Shown one piece after another: positions 33,968 to 42,227 of a stretch of DNA of 64,000 bases (its first letter is position 1; each line of letters opens with the position of its first letter). Origin of the DNA: Nocardiopsis dassonvillei_B (lineage in GTDB: Bacteria; Actinomycetota; Actinomycetes; Streptosporangiales; Streptosporangiaceae); assembly GCF_964273065.1 (NCBI RefSeq), contig NZ_OZ186815.1:2108001-2172000 (forward strand), given 5' to 3'. Both the position numbers and the translations under genes were made by a program. A model generated the notes under the pieces. It did not search any database. It was not told the origin of the DNA and saw nothing but the letters and a program-made list of their open reading frames with translations.

Positions 33968-33996
33968 TTACCGACCGGTAGGAATGTCGGTAGGAT
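33968..33996 (+). promoter_or_regulatory. Promoter with TetR-like inverted repeat before the SDR gene
   Basis: TTACCGAC (33968-33975) and GTCGGTAG (33986-33993) form an inverted repeat around CGGTAGGAAT. TTACCG and TAGGAT (33991-33996), spaced 17 nt, could be -35 and -10. Repeats of this shape (TTACCGnnCGGTAA-like) bind TetR-family regulators of acyl and steroid metabolism. Confidence 0.5.
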
Positions 33997-34033
33997 TCTC
34001 CCGCGCCCACCGTGTGAATTCTGGAGGTAACCC

Positions 34034-34792
34034 ATGTCCGCAACGCCTCGAGTGGCCATTGTGACCGGAGCGGCCCGTGGTATCGGTGCCGCCACGGCCG
34101 AGCGCCTGGCGGCCGAGGGCCGGGCCGTCGCCGTCCTGGACCTGAAGGAGTCCGACGCCCAGGAGGTCGTGGACCGCATCACCGCCGCCGGCGGCAGCGC
34201 CCTGGCCATCGGCTGCGACGTCGCCGACGAGGAGCAGGTCAACGCGGCCGTCGACACCGTCGCCGAACGCCTGGGCGCCCCCTCGATCCTGGTGAACAAC
34301 GCCGGCGTGCTGCGCGACAACCTGCTGTTCAAGATGTCCGCCTCGGACTGGGACACCGTCATGAACGTCCACCTGCGCGGCTCCTTCCTCATGAGCCGGG
34401 CGGCCCAGGCGCACATGACCGCCCAGAACTGGGGCCGGATCGTCAACCTGTCCAGTTCCTCCGCCCTGGGCAACCGGGGCCAGGCCAACTACTCCGCCGC
34501 CAAGGCCGGGCTCCAGGGCTTCACCAAGACCCTGGCGATCGAGCTGGGCAAGTTCGGCGTCACCGTCAACGCGGTCGCCCCGGGCTTCATCGAGACCGCG
34601 ATGACCCGCGCCACCGCCGAGCGCATCGGCGTCTCCTACGACGACATGAAGAAGTTCAAGGAGGCCGAGATCCCGGTCCGCCGGGTGGGCCTGCCCGAGG
34701 ACATCGCCAACGCGGTGGCCTTCTTCACCGCCGAGGACTCCGGGTTCGTGTCCGGCCAGGTGCTGTACGTGGCCGGCGGCCCGCTGGACTAG
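34034..34792 (+). CDS. Short-chain dehydrogenase/reductase, FabG/PhaB-like
   Basis: 252 aa. ATG at 34034 with GGAGGTAA 5 nt upstream. Classical SDR: cofactor motif TGAARGIG (11-18), NNAGVL, then SSSALGNRGQANYSAAKAGL with catalytic Ser, Tyr and Lys (Y-x-x-x-K), and the C-terminal FVSGQVLYVAGG strand. This is the 3-oxoacyl-reductase type, probably NADPH-dependent; substrate not defined. The stop TAG falls inside the CTAG with which the 184-bp element begins, so the native 3' end may have been changed by insertion. Confidence 0.88.
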   Translation: MSATPRVAIVTGAARGIGAATAERLAAEGRAVAVLDLKESDAQEVVDRITAAGGSALAIGCDVADEEQVNAAVDTVAERLGAPSILVNNAGVLRDNLLFKMSASDWDTVMNVHLRGSFLMSRAAQAHMTAQNWGRIVNLSSSSALGNRGQANYSAAKAGLQGFTKTLAIELGKFGVTVNAVAPGFIETAMTRATAERIGVSYDDMKKFKEAEIPVRRVGLPEDIANAVAFFTAEDSGFVSGQVLYVAGGPLD

Positions 34793-34972
34793 GGTCTGTT
34801 TTTCGAGTGCCGTCCTGTTCCGCGGGGGTGTGTGAGGCGCCGGCGGGGTTCTGCAGGCCCGGAGAGGATGTCCGAGGAACGAGGACGTTCCCGTAGGGCC
34901 GAGGGTTCCCGCCTTCCACAGGCGCCGAACGTGGACCGAAGCGGAGCGAAGGTTCGAAAAAACACGGCCTGG
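34789..34972 (+). mobile_element. MITE-like 184-bp element, copy 1
   Basis: 184 bp with ~90% identity by eye to the reverse complement of 42266-42449. Ends: CTAGGGTCTGTTTTTCGAG at the left, and CGAAAAAACACGGCCTGG at the right, whose complement CCAGGCCGTGTTTTTTCG pairs imperfectly with the left. An inner hairpin GGAACG-AGGA-CGTTCC is kept in both copies. It has no room for a transposase. The TAG of the SDR gene is part of its terminal CTAG. Confidence 0.72.
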
Positions 34973-34981
34973 CCCGCCGTT

Positions 34982-35001
34982 CTCGACGGACGGCCTGCGG
35001 C
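34982..35001. repeat. Fragment of the GCCGCAGGCCGTCCGTTGAG repeat family
   Basis: CTCGACGGACGGCCTGCGGC is the complement of the core of the 54-bp repeat of 20419-20665 with one difference. It sits 10 bp from MITE copy 1. Confidence 0.6.
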
Positions 35002-35040
35002 CCCGGGCTCCCCGCCCGCGGCCGTGGGTCTCCCGCGGGC

Positions 35041-36027
35041 CTAGTGGCTCAGGGAGCCCGGCGGGTCACCGCCCGGCGGGTCCTCCAGGGTGGCGGCGAC
35101 CTCGACGGCCAGCGCCTCGACCAGGGCGATGCCCGTGTCGTAGCCCCGGTTGCCCTCGGACATGACCGCGATCAGGTACTGGCGCTGGGTCCCTGCCACG
35201 TAGCCGACGCTGTTGACCAACCAGCGGCCGTGGTCGGCGTCCCGGGGCGTCCAGCCGTTCTTCAGGCCCACCACGTCCTGCGGCCCGGCCACCGCCGACA
35301 CGCCCCAGGCCTGCTCCGGGGCGACCGACTCCATCAGGCCGCGGATGTAGGCGCGCTCGTCGCCGGTGAGCGGCCCCTCGTCGGTGTACAGGGCGCGCAG
35401 CAGCCGGATCTGGTCGGCCGGTGTGGTGACGGTGCCGCCCCACACCCCGTGCGGGTGCGGCTCGGTCCCGGTGAACCCGAGCCGGGCGACCCCCTCGGCG
35501 AAGCCCGGGTTGTAGCCGATCCGCGAGTAGAGGCCGTTGGTGACGTCGTTGTCGCTGTAGCGGATCATGGCCTCGGCCCGGTCCCGCTCGGCCGCGGTCA
35601 GGTCACGGCCCTCCTCGCGGGCGCACAGCACCAGCAGGGTGAGGATCGTCAGCTTGGACAGGCTGCCGGTGGCGAAGCCCTCCTGGGAGCCGTGGCTGAA
35701 CGTCGCGCCGGTGCGCAGGTCCTGCACGGCGATCCCGGCCCGGGCTCCGCTGTCGTCGATGATCCCCGCCACGCGGGCGGCCAGGTCGTCGTGCTGGCGC
35801 TGGGTGAGCACGGGTCCTCCCGCCGCGGGGGCGGTCACGGGGGCGAAGGGGACCGGCGGCAGGGCGCTCGCGGACCCCATGGCCCGCGCCGTCGCGGGGG
35901 CGGCCTCGGGCAGGGTGCCGGAGGAGACGGGCGGGGACACGGCCAGGAGGACGACGAGGGCCGTCACCAGGAGGGTGCACAGGCCGCGGGGAATTCGGGG
36001 GATGTCGGCGGGGAAGCGCCGGGGCAC
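35041..36027 (-). CDS. Exported serine hydrolase of class A beta-lactamase fold
   Basis: 328 aa, GTG at 36027 with only a weak ribosome site. A signal peptide or anchor helix (CTLLVTALVVLLAVSPPV) is followed by a Pro/Ala linker. Beta-lactamase2-type motifs are all present: Ser122-x-x-Lys125 (GSLSKLTIL), Ser158-Asp-Asn160 (YSDNDVTNGL), and Lys256-Asn-Gly (GLKNGWTP) in place of the KTG triad. The N-terminal IAVQDLRTGATFSHG strand is typical. The K-N-G and the lack of an obvious Glu166-type loop suggest a penicillin-binding-like or regulatory enzyme and not necessarily a resistance beta-lactamase. The gene is downstream of the MITE and opposite to SDR. Confidence 0.78.
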   Translation of the reverse strand: MPRRFPADIPRIPRGLCTLLVTALVVLLAVSPPVSSGTLPEAAPATARAMGSASALPPVPFAPVTAPAAGGPVLTQRQHDDLAARVAGIIDDSGARAGIAVQDLRTGATFSHGSQEGFATGSLSKLTILTLLVLCAREEGRDLTAAERDRAEAMIRYSDNDVTNGLYSRIGYNPGFAEGVARLGFTGTEPHPHGVWGGTVTTPADQIRLLRALYTDEGPLTGDERAYIRGLMESVAPEQAWGVSAVAGPQDVVGLKNGWTPRDADHGRWLVNSVGYVAGTQRQYLIAVMSEGNRGYDTGIALVEALAVEVAATLEDPPGGDPPGSLSH

Positions 36028-36172
36028 ACGATCACCGGTTCGTGGACGGGTTGCTCAGTGGCTGGAATGGGTCCATTATCCCGTCCGAATCCCATGATCC
36101 CAGAGGCCGATGCAGAATCGGTACGGACGCGGAACGGCCGTGGTACTGCGTTTCCTCGGTGGGGCGCGAGCG

Positions 36173-36787
36173 TCAGGAGCGGTCGTCCTCGTCGATCCCG
36201 CGGGCCACCAGGGCCTCCCCGGTCGCCTCCGCCATCCGGAACAGCTGCACGATGAGCGGGGTCACCAGCAGGTACGGGCGCCCCGTCAGGCCCCGGGCGC
36301 GGTACCCCTCCACGGCGGCGCGCCAGGCGGCGGCGACCATGGGGATGGAGCGGATCGTCAGCGCCAGGACCAGGGCGACCCGTTCGGGCGCCACCCCGAA
36401 CCGGGCCAGCGGCCGGGCCAGCCGTTCGAACAGGTCGAGCATCTCGCGGACCCGGGTGGTGAGGGTGACCGCGTTGGCCAGCAGCACCAGCCCCAGCAGC
36501 TGTGAGCACAGCCGCACCGCCGTCAGGGGCTCCCCGAAGACCGCCTGGAAGAGCCCGATCACCAGCAGGAACGGCCACAGCCCCCGCAGGATCGCCAGGA
36601 CCCGGGCGAACGGCAGTCCCGCCGCGGGGTACAGCAGGACCGCCGCGGCCAGCAGCCCCACCGACACCCGCGGGTCCGCCAGGACGATGACGACGACGCA
36701 GACGGCGAGCAGTCCGCCGAGCTTGGCTCCCGCACCCAGCCGGTACAGCGGGCCCTCGCCGGGGATGTAGAGGCCGAGTGTGTTCAC
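36173..36787 (-). CDS. bioN: ECF transporter transmembrane subunit EcfT (BioN)
   Basis: 204 aa. GTG at 36787, overlapping the ATPase stop by 4 nt (GTGA), which suggests translational coupling. Several hydrophobic helices, then a cytoplasmic coupling segment with two Ala-Arg-Gly-like motifs: AAWRAAVEGYRARGLTG and EATGEALVARGIDEDD. These A-R-G boxes contact the ATPase in EcfT proteins. The subunit couples ATP hydrolysis to the toppling of the S component BioY. Last gene of bioY-ecfA-ecfT. Confidence 0.88.
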   Translation of the reverse strand: MNTLGLYIPGEGPLYRLGAGAKLGGLLAVCVVVIVLADPRVSVGLLAAAVLLYPAAGLPFARVLAILRGLWPFLLVIGLFQAVFGEPLTAVRLCSQLLGLVLLANAVTLTTRVREMLDLFERLARPLARFGVAPERVALVLALTIRSIPMVAAAWRAAVEGYRARGLTGRPYLLVTPLIVQLFRMAEATGEALVARGIDEDDRS

Positions 36788-37464
36788 CGGTGGTCCATGA
36801 GCTCGACGTAGTGGTCGACGGCGTCCGCGGGGGGTCCGTCGTACGCGATCCGGCCCTCGTCGACCACGAGCACCCGGTCGAAGGAGGACAGCAGCTCCAG
36901 GTCGTGGGTGAACAGCACGACCTGCTGCTCCAGGGTGTCGAGCACCCGGTGGACCATGCGGGTGTTGCGCAGGTCGAGCAGGGTGGTGGGCTCGTCGCAG
37001 ACGAGGATCTCCGGCTCGGTGGCCAGCACCGAGGCCAGGGCCAGCAGCTGCTTCTGGCCGCCGGAGAGCAGGTGGCCGGGGTGGTCGCGGTGTCCGGCCA
37101 GGCCGTAGCGCTCCAGCAGGGCGTCGACCCGCCGGGCCGTCTCCTCGCGCCCCAGCCTGCGGGAGCGCAGTCCGATCTCCACGTCCTCGGCGACCGTGGG
37201 CATGATGATCTGGTTGGCGGCGTCGGAGAAGACGAACCCGACCCGGCGGCGGATGTGCTTGGCGTGGCGCCGGGTGTCCCACTCCCCCAGCGTCACACGG
37301 CCGGTGTCGGGGACGACGAGGCCGTTGAGGGTGCGGGCGAGCGTGGACTTGCCCGATCCGTTCGCCCCGATCACGCCGATGCGGTGCTCGGCGAGGTCCA
37401 GGGTGATGTCGCGCAGCACCGGCCGCGCCTCGTAGGAGTGGGAGACACCCTCCAGGCGGAGCAT
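36784..37464 (-). CDS. bioM: ECF transporter ATPase (BioM/EcfA)
   Basis: 226 aa. ATG at 37464, overlapping the BioY stop by 1 nt (TGATG). ABC ATPase: Walker A GANGSGKS, Q-loop region FVFSDAANQIIMPTV (the N-Q pair is typical of ECF ATPases), signature LLSGGQKQ, Walker B ILVCDEP, and H-loop LFTHDLELL. Only one ATPase gene is present, as in BioMNY systems where BioM forms a homodimer. Confidence 0.9.
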   Translation of the reverse strand: MLRLEGVSHSYEARPVLRDITLDLAEHRIGVIGANGSGKSTLARTLNGLVVPDTGRVTLGEWDTRRHAKHIRRRVGFVFSDAANQIIMPTVAEDVEIGLRSRRLGREETARRVDALLERYGLAGHRDHPGHLLSGGQKQLLALASVLATEPEILVCDEPTTLLDLRNTRMVHRVLDTLEQQVVLFTHDLELLSSFDRVLVVDEGRIAYDGPPADAVDHYVELMDHR

Positions 37465-38099
37465 CAGGCGCTCTCGCCCGGGGCCGCGGCGTCCTCCTCG
37501 ATCACCGGGCGGCCGGCGGGCGGGATCGGGTAGGCGCGGTAGACGGCGGTGGCGATCAGCGCGGTGACCACGGCCTTGGCCAGGTCGCCGGGCAGGTACA
37601 CGGCCATGGCGGTGAACAGGCCGAGCAGGCCGTCGCCCATGGCCAGGCCCATCCAGGGGACGCCGACGGCGTAGACGACGAGGATGCCGCCGAGGATGTT
37701 GACGGCCAGGCCCGCCCAGAAGCGGTAGCGGCCGTCGCGGGCCAGCAGGTCGGTGAGCAGGCCGATGACCAGGGCCGCGGGGATCCAGCTGACGATGAAC
37801 CCGGCGGAGGGTCCGGCGAGCACGCCCAGGCCGCCCGTGCCGCCCGCGAACAGCGGCAGTCCGGCCAGGCCCAGGGCGAGGAAGACGGCGACCGCGAGCG
37901 TGCCGCGCTTCCACCCCAGCAGGGCGGGGGCGAGCATGACCCCCAGGGTCTGGAGGGTGATCGGCACCGGGGACAGCGGCACGGTGATCTGGCCGGAGAT
38001 GCTGAGCACGGCGATGAACGCGGCGAACACGGCGATGAGCGCCAGGTCGCGCGCGGTGAGGCCGCGGTAGCGGATGCCGGCGGTCCGGGTCGTGGGCAT
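37464..38099 (-). CDS. bioY: Biotin transporter substrate-binding subunit BioY
   Basis: 211 aa. ATG at 38099 with GAGGGGAAA upstream. Six hydrophobic segments and BioY signatures: the N-terminal DLALIAVFAAFIAVLSISGQ, then ITVPLSPVPITLQTLGVMLA (the P-x-P-x-T-x-Q-T biotin-pocket stretch), LGWKRGTLAVAVFLALGLAG and GLPLFAGGTGGLGVLAGPSA. It binds biotin in the membrane. First gene of a tight operon. The 275 bp upstream, shared with the divergent gene at 38375, shows no BirA or BioQ site I can recognise. Confidence 0.92.
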   Translation of the reverse strand: MPTTRTAGIRYRGLTARDLALIAVFAAFIAVLSISGQITVPLSPVPITLQTLGVMLAPALLGWKRGTLAVAVFLALGLAGLPLFAGGTGGLGVLAGPSAGFIVSWIPAALVIGLLTDLLARDGRYRFWAGLAVNILGGILVVYAVGVPWMGLAMGDGLLGLFTAMAVYLPGDLAKAVVTALIATAVYRAYPIPPAGRPVIEEDAAAPGESA

Positions 38100-38374
38100 G
38101 CGTTTCCCCTCGGAAGGCGAACAGGAGTGGAACAGCACCCATTGTCCGTTATCGGAGGTCGCCGGTGGGATGGCGGGGGTGCACAGAACCTCACCGGCCG
38201 GAGTTGTCGACCTCCGACTGAGACCCGAGTCACAGTGCGGCCGCCCGGGGTGCGATGCGCGGGGGTGGCGGGCGCCCTGCCGAACCGCGGACGCGGGTGT
38301 CGTGGGCGATCGGTAGGCTCCGAGCCGCCCGCCCCCCACCGCCGCCCCGGCGGCGCTCCCCGGAAGGCCCTCCC

Positions 38375-39358
38375 ATGGAACCCACCTACGCCGACCTGTC
38401 CGCCGATCCGGCACGCCTGTCCAACGCCACCGTGAAGTACGAGGACGGCCGGTTCGGCGGCGACCACCTGAAGCTGGACGCGGGGGGCGCGGTCAGGTTC
38501 GACTTCGGGCTGGACGCAGGCGGGCGGATCGCGGAGGCGATCCTGACGGTGACCGCCCTGGTCTCCAGGAACGGGCCCGCCTCCGGGTACGCCCCCATGA
38601 CGGTCCTCGTCAACGGTGAGCCGGTGGCGTCCCGGATGACCGTCCCCGGGGGCGGCGACCTGCCGCAGGACTGCGTGTTCGCCGTCCCCGGCGCACTGCT
38701 GCGGCCGGGCCGAAACCGGGTCACCGTGCGCAGCGGCGCCGACGCCCGCACCCTGCTGTGGCTGTACCGGATCACGTTCGACCCGGTCCACGAGCGGGGC
38801 CTGTCGGCGCGGGCGATGGGCGCGGCCGCCGACGAGCGGTCGGTGCTGCGCTACGCCACCCGCGTGCTGGTCGAGGACCCGCGGGGCGGGCGGCACCGCT
38901 GGGAGGACGCCGGGCCGCTGCTGGTCCACGTCGACCACGGAGAGCGGGCCCCGATCGCCCAGCTCTCCTGGCGGCGCGCGGACGGGTCCGAGGCCTCGGT
39001 GTCGTTCCAGTCGGCGCTGGAGGAGTTCCACGGCTTCCACCGGGCCGCGGACGGCCGCGTGGTCGAGTACCGCGGCCGCCTGCGGGACCGCTGCACCTAC
39101 CCGGAGGGCACCGGGGAGGCGGTCGTGCACCGTTTCCGGACCGAGGACGGCTGGGGCGGCGGCTGGCACGCCTCCGGCGGGCTGCGGTTGGCCGTGGACG
39201 ACGGCGGCGCCCCGCTGGAGCGGGTGACCTGGCGCGACCAGCGGGAGAACTCCGGCTCCGTGGCGTTCGCGGAGAAGGCCGCCGGCTTCCTCGGCTACTA
39301 CCAGCGGGCCGGAGAGGGGCCCATCGGCTTCCGGGGTACGGCGGCCACCGTGGAATGA
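38375..39358 (+). CDS. Hypothetical protein with beta-sandwich N-terminus and two related C-terminal modules
   Basis: 327 aa, ATG at 38375 with GGAAGG upstream. N-terminal ~145 residues look like a beta-sandwich (galactose-binding-like): FGGDHLKLDAGGAVRFDFGL, ILTVTALVS, TVLVNGEPVASRMTV, LLRPGRNRVTVRSG. The C-terminal half has two similar modules of about 90 residues: ...EASVSFQSALEEFHGFHRAA then VVEYRGRL, and ...SGSVAFAEKAAGFLGYYQRA then IGFRGTAA. No signal peptide or catalytic motif was seen. I do not recognise the family. It is divergent from bioY. Confidence 0.72.
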   Translation: MEPTYADLSADPARLSNATVKYEDGRFGGDHLKLDAGGAVRFDFGLDAGGRIAEAILTVTALVSRNGPASGYAPMTVLVNGEPVASRMTVPGGGDLPQDCVFAVPGALLRPGRNRVTVRSGADARTLLWLYRITFDPVHERGLSARAMGAAADERSVLRYATRVLVEDPRGGRHRWEDAGPLLVHVDHGERAPIAQLSWRRADGSEASVSFQSALEEFHGFHRAADGRVVEYRGRLRDRCTYPEGTGEAVVHRFRTEDGWGGGWHASGGLRLAVDDGGAPLERVTWRDQRENSGSVAFAEKAAGFLGYYQRAGEGPIGFRGTAATVE

Positions 39359-39367
39359 GCGCGGCGC

Positions 39368-39388
39368 GCCCCCGGGGTCCCCGGGGGC
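39368..39388. terminator. Short bidirectional hairpin
   Basis: GCCCCCGGGG-T-CCCCGGGGGC between two convergent stops (39358 and 39399). Confidence 0.65.
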
Positions 39389-39398
39389 GGGGCCGGGG

Positions 39399-40598
39399 TC
39401 AGGGGCGGTCGCAGGTGCGGCGGATGCGGTTGATGGGGACCGGCAGGACGCAGACCGGGACCGGGATCTCCAGGCGGTGGCCGGTGTCGGCGGGGACCCC
39501 GGTGTCGGGGTCGATGCGCAGCGAGCGCAGCTCGTCGCCGTTCTGGGCGGCGACGACCAGGTGGTCGGGCTCGTCGCGGTGGCCGCGGATGACCGCGAAG
39601 TGGCGGGGCCAGTCGCCCACCGGGGTGTCGGCCAGGTGCTCCAGGCGGGCGCCCCCGTCGCGGACCGCGAAGGTGGAGACGGCGTTCGCCCCCCGGTTGG
39701 AGACGTACACCCGCCCCTCGTAGGTGGTGGTCATCGACAGGGCGTCGCCGTCGGCGATGTCCCGGCCCTCGACCTTGAGGCGGTGCAGGGCGATCTCCGC
39801 GGGGAAGTTGGCGTCGTGCGGGCCGCCGAGGGAGGGGACCGAGCCCAGGTGCTCCCCGGTGCCGCGGCGCGGGTTCCAGCGGACGACGTGGACCCGGGAG
39901 TCGAGCTCCCCGGCGACGTAGACGTGGTCGCCGTTGACGGCCATGTGGCGGGGACCGGTGCCGGCGGGCAGCTTCACGGTGCCGAACAGGCCCTCATCCG
40001 GGTGTGCGGGCTCCTCGTCCTCCACCGGCACGGCGTACTGGTACACGCGCAGCTCGTCGGTGCCCAGGTCGGCGGTGAGCAGGTAGCGCAGGCGGCGCTC
40101 GTGGGAGTTCAGGACCACGGCGGTGCTGTGCGCGTGCGGGCCCTCCTGGCGGTCGGCGACCGGGCCGTGCCCGCGGTGGGCGAGCTCACGGTGGGACGGG
40201 GCCGGGGTCCCGTCGGGGCCGGTGGGCACGAAGGCGACCACGCCGTCCGCGTAGTTGGCGACCGCGACCTGTTCGGGGCCCAGGTACCGCACGTGGCAGG
40301 GCGATCCGCCGCCGGTGGGGACCTCGCCGAGTTCGCTGAGGTCGGCGTTCCCGTCGACGCGGAAGGCCGTGAGGGTGCCCTTGGCCCGCTCGTTGACCGC
40401 GTAGACCGTGGGGGGCTCGGGACGGTAGGCGAGGAACGAGGGCCCCGGTGTCTCCGCGGCGACGCCCTGGTCGAAGAGCTCACCGGTCGCCGGGTCGAAG
40501 CCGACCCGGTGGACGCCCCGGCCCCGGCCGGGCGGGTCGGAGTCCTGGGTGTAGGTGCCCACGAGCAGGAGTCGTCGTCCGCTTACCCAGTCGCCCAC
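39399..40598 (-). CDS. Lactonase-fold (6-phosphogluconolactonase-like, YbhE type) beta-propeller protein
   Basis: 399 aa from GTG 40598, chosen because GAGG lies upstream and the chain then opens VGDWVSGRRLLLVGTYTQ; GTG at 40646 would add 16 residues but lacks a ribosome site. Repeated propeller strands: PSFLAYRPEPPTVYAVNE, GGSPCHVRYLGPEQVAVANY, HSTAVVLNSHERR, GTGPRHMAVNGDHVYVAGEL, DWPRHFAVIRGHRDEPDHLV, ending QNGDELRSLRID. These fit the seven-bladed Lactonase family (Pgl/YbhE, also cyclo-isomerases). The conserved P-R-H and H-S/T positions at the axis are kept. Cytosolic, hydrolysing a sugar lactone, is the family role; substrate is not proven. Confidence 0.8.
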   Translation of the reverse strand: MGDWVSGRRLLLVGTYTQDSDPPGRGRGVHRVGFDPATGELFDQGVAAETPGPSFLAYRPEPPTVYAVNERAKGTLTAFRVDGNADLSELGEVPTGGGSPCHVRYLGPEQVAVANYADGVVAFVPTGPDGTPAPSHRELAHRGHGPVADRQEGPHAHSTAVVLNSHERRLRYLLTADLGTDELRVYQYAVPVEDEEPAHPDEGLFGTVKLPAGTGPRHMAVNGDHVYVAGELDSRVHVVRWNPRRGTGEHLGSVPSLGGPHDANFPAEIALHRLKVEGRDIADGDALSMTTTYEGRVYVSNRGANAVSTFAVRDGGARLEHLADTPVGDWPRHFAVIRGHRDEPDHLVVAAQNGDELRSLRIDPDTGVPADTGHRLEIPVPVCVLPVPINRIRRTCDRP

Positions 40599-40722
40599 CG
40601 GGACCTCGTTTCCGTGTATGCCTGCGTATCCCGTGGTCTGAACCACCGCCGCATGCTATCGCCCCGTGCTCCCGGGCGGAAAGGAGCGGCCGGGCCCAGG
40701 ACGTGCACCGGCGCTCCTCCCC

Positions 40723-40738
40723 GTAGCAGATCTGTTAC
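40723..40738. promoter_or_regulatory. 16-bp palindrome upstream of the globin gene
   Basis: GTAGCAGATCTGTTAC (one mismatch per arm pair), in the otherwise gene-less region 40599-40976 between divergent lactonase and globin genes, and about 240 bp before the globin start. Confidence 0.45.
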
Positions 40739-40976
40739 AGTTCCTCACCAAAGGACCAAGAAAGCAACAAAGGCCACTTGCATCCCACCCGTCCCCATCC
40801 TCGCTCCGGCGGGACCTGCCGAGGGGACGGGCGGCCTCGGACCCGCCGCGCGGTAACGGCGCCGGGCCGCCGAGGTACCCGGTGCACGGCCGACCCCACC
40901 CCGGCAGCGCTGGGCGCACCCTGCCCCGGGCGCTCACGCGCCGTGGCTCCCCGCTCACCCGAACCTTGGACTCCTC

Positions 40977-41519
40977 TTGACTCTTCGCCGCGTATCCGAA
41001 GTACCGCTCCCCGACCGGGAGACCATCGACCTGGTCCGCCGCTCGTGCGTCGACGTTCCCGAGGGCTCGGCCCGGCTGGCCAGGAGCTTCTACGACAACC
41101 TCTTCGAGATGGTCCCCGCCGTGCGGGACATGTTCTCGAACGACCTCAGGCCCCAGCAGCAGCGCATGGCCGACGCCCTGCTCTCCGTGGTGCGCCACCT
41201 CGACGAGCCGGACGAGATCGCGCGCTACCTACGGGACCTGGGCAGGCAGCACCACCGCGAGCTCGGTGTGCTCCCCGAGCACTACCCCTATGTCGGACGG
41301 GCCCTGGTCCGCGCCGTCAGCGAGGTCTCACCCACCTGGTCCTCCTCGATGAGCTCGGCCTGGGTGCTGGTCTACCAGTGGATCACCGCCAACATGCTCG
41401 CCGGCGCGGAGGAGGCCGCCGCACCGTCGCCGCGCCGCGCCCCGGCGCACGCCCCGGCGCGCGCCCCGGCGCACGCCCCGGCGCACACGGCGGCGCACGC
41501 CGCGGGCCGCACCCGCTGA
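40977..41519 (+). CDS. Single-domain globin of the flavohaemoglobin type
   Basis: 180 aa. TTG at 40977 is tentative; no better start was seen nearby. Globin fold: Tyr39 (B10, SFYDNLFE), Phe53 (CD1, DMFSND), Gln near 60-62 (E7, LRPQQQRMA), and proximal His92 in LGRQHHRELGV, then EHYPYVGRALVRAV. Tyr-B10 and Gln-E7 are the O2/NO pocket of bacterial flavohaemoglobins, but no FAD/NAD domain follows, so a separate reductase is needed. The last ~28 residues are a low-complexity A-P-A-H/R tail (APAHAPARAPAHAPAHTAAH) rich in His, of unknown role. Probably NO dioxygenation or O2 supply. The downstream FMN-barrel gene (55 bp gap) may be co-transcribed. Confidence 0.78.
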   Translation: MTLRRVSEVPLPDRETIDLVRRSCVDVPEGSARLARSFYDNLFEMVPAVRDMFSNDLRPQQQRMADALLSVVRHLDEPDEIARYLRDLGRQHHRELGVLPEHYPYVGRALVRAVSEVSPTWSSSMSSAWVLVYQWITANMLAGAEEAAAPSPRRAPAHAPARAPAHAPAHTAAHAAGRTR

Positions 41520-41574
41520 CGGGCCCGCGCCCGGCACCTCCCGAACGCACGCACACCGTGGAAAGCCCCGTCTC

Positions 41575-42219
41575 ATGACACAGACCAGCCACAACCCCGT
41601 GACCGGTACCGAGGGAGAACGGTACGTCCAGCAGGTCATGGGGACGACCGACCGCGCGGCGCGCTTCTACCGCGACCAGATGCTGGACCGCCTCAACCCG
41701 GAGATGCGGGCCTTCATCGCCCGCCAGGAGATGCTCTTCATCGCCACCGCCGACGAGCGGGGCGAGTGCGACTCCAGCTTCCGGGCCGGGCCGCCCGGGT
41801 TCGTCCACGTCATCGACGAGCGCACCCTGGCCTTCCCCGAGTACCGCGGCAACGGGGTGTTCGCCAGCGCGGGGAACGTCTCGCAGAACCCGCACATCGG
41901 GCTGATGTTCCTCGACTTCCAGCGCGACCGGATCGGCCTGCACGTGAACGGGCGGGTGAAGATCATGGAGGACGACCGCCTGCGGGCGCACGTCCGGGAC
42001 CTGCCCCTGCCCGAGGTCCCGGGGCAGCGGGCGCAGATGTGGATGCTGGTGCACGTCGAGGAGGCCTACATCCACTGCCGCAAGCACATCCCCCACCTGC
42101 GCAAGGTCGGACCGGAGGAGGACTGGGGCACCGACGACGCCCTGCGCAAGGGCGGGGACTTCTTCGGGGCCAAGCAGGACAACGAGGCCCGGAACCGCGG
42201 GGACTTCCTCGGAGCCTGA
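41575..42219 (+). CDS. Pyridoxamine 5'-phosphate oxidase-like FMN-binding split-barrel protein
   Basis: 214 aa, ATG at 41575. The segment AFIARQEMLFIATADERGEC then DSSFRAGPPGFVHVIDERTL matches the PNPOx-like split barrel (F-I-x-T-A-x-x-x-G-x-x-x-S-x-R-x-G). LAFPEYRGNGVFASAGN, PHIGLMFLDF and LHVNGRVKIM follow. Family members use FMN, F420 or haem and include oxidoreductases of small molecules. The C-terminal ~50 residues (KGGDFFGAKQDNEARNRG, DFLGA) form an extra tail. Co-transcription with the globin gene suggests a role in NO or redox stress, as inference. Confidence 0.8.
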   Translation: MTQTSHNPVTGTEGERYVQQVMGTTDRAARFYRDQMLDRLNPEMRAFIARQEMLFIATADERGECDSSFRAGPPGFVHVIDERTLAFPEYRGNGVFASAGNVSQNPHIGLMFLDFQRDRIGLHVNGRVKIMEDDRLRAHVRDLPLPEVPGQRAQMWMLVHVEEAYIHCRKHIPHLRKVGPEEDWGTDDALRKGGDFFGAKQDNEARNRGDFLGA

Positions 42220-42227
42220 GCCCCGCC

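Noticed and set aside
34832..35044. A 70-codon ORF starting MRRRRGSAGPER and its twin near 42406
   Set aside because: Both are translations of the 184-bp repeat element; they occur only because the element is repeated and lack ribosome sites.
38100..38374. BirA/BioQ operator in front of bioY
   Set aside because: No inverted repeat resembling known biotin operators could be found by eye.
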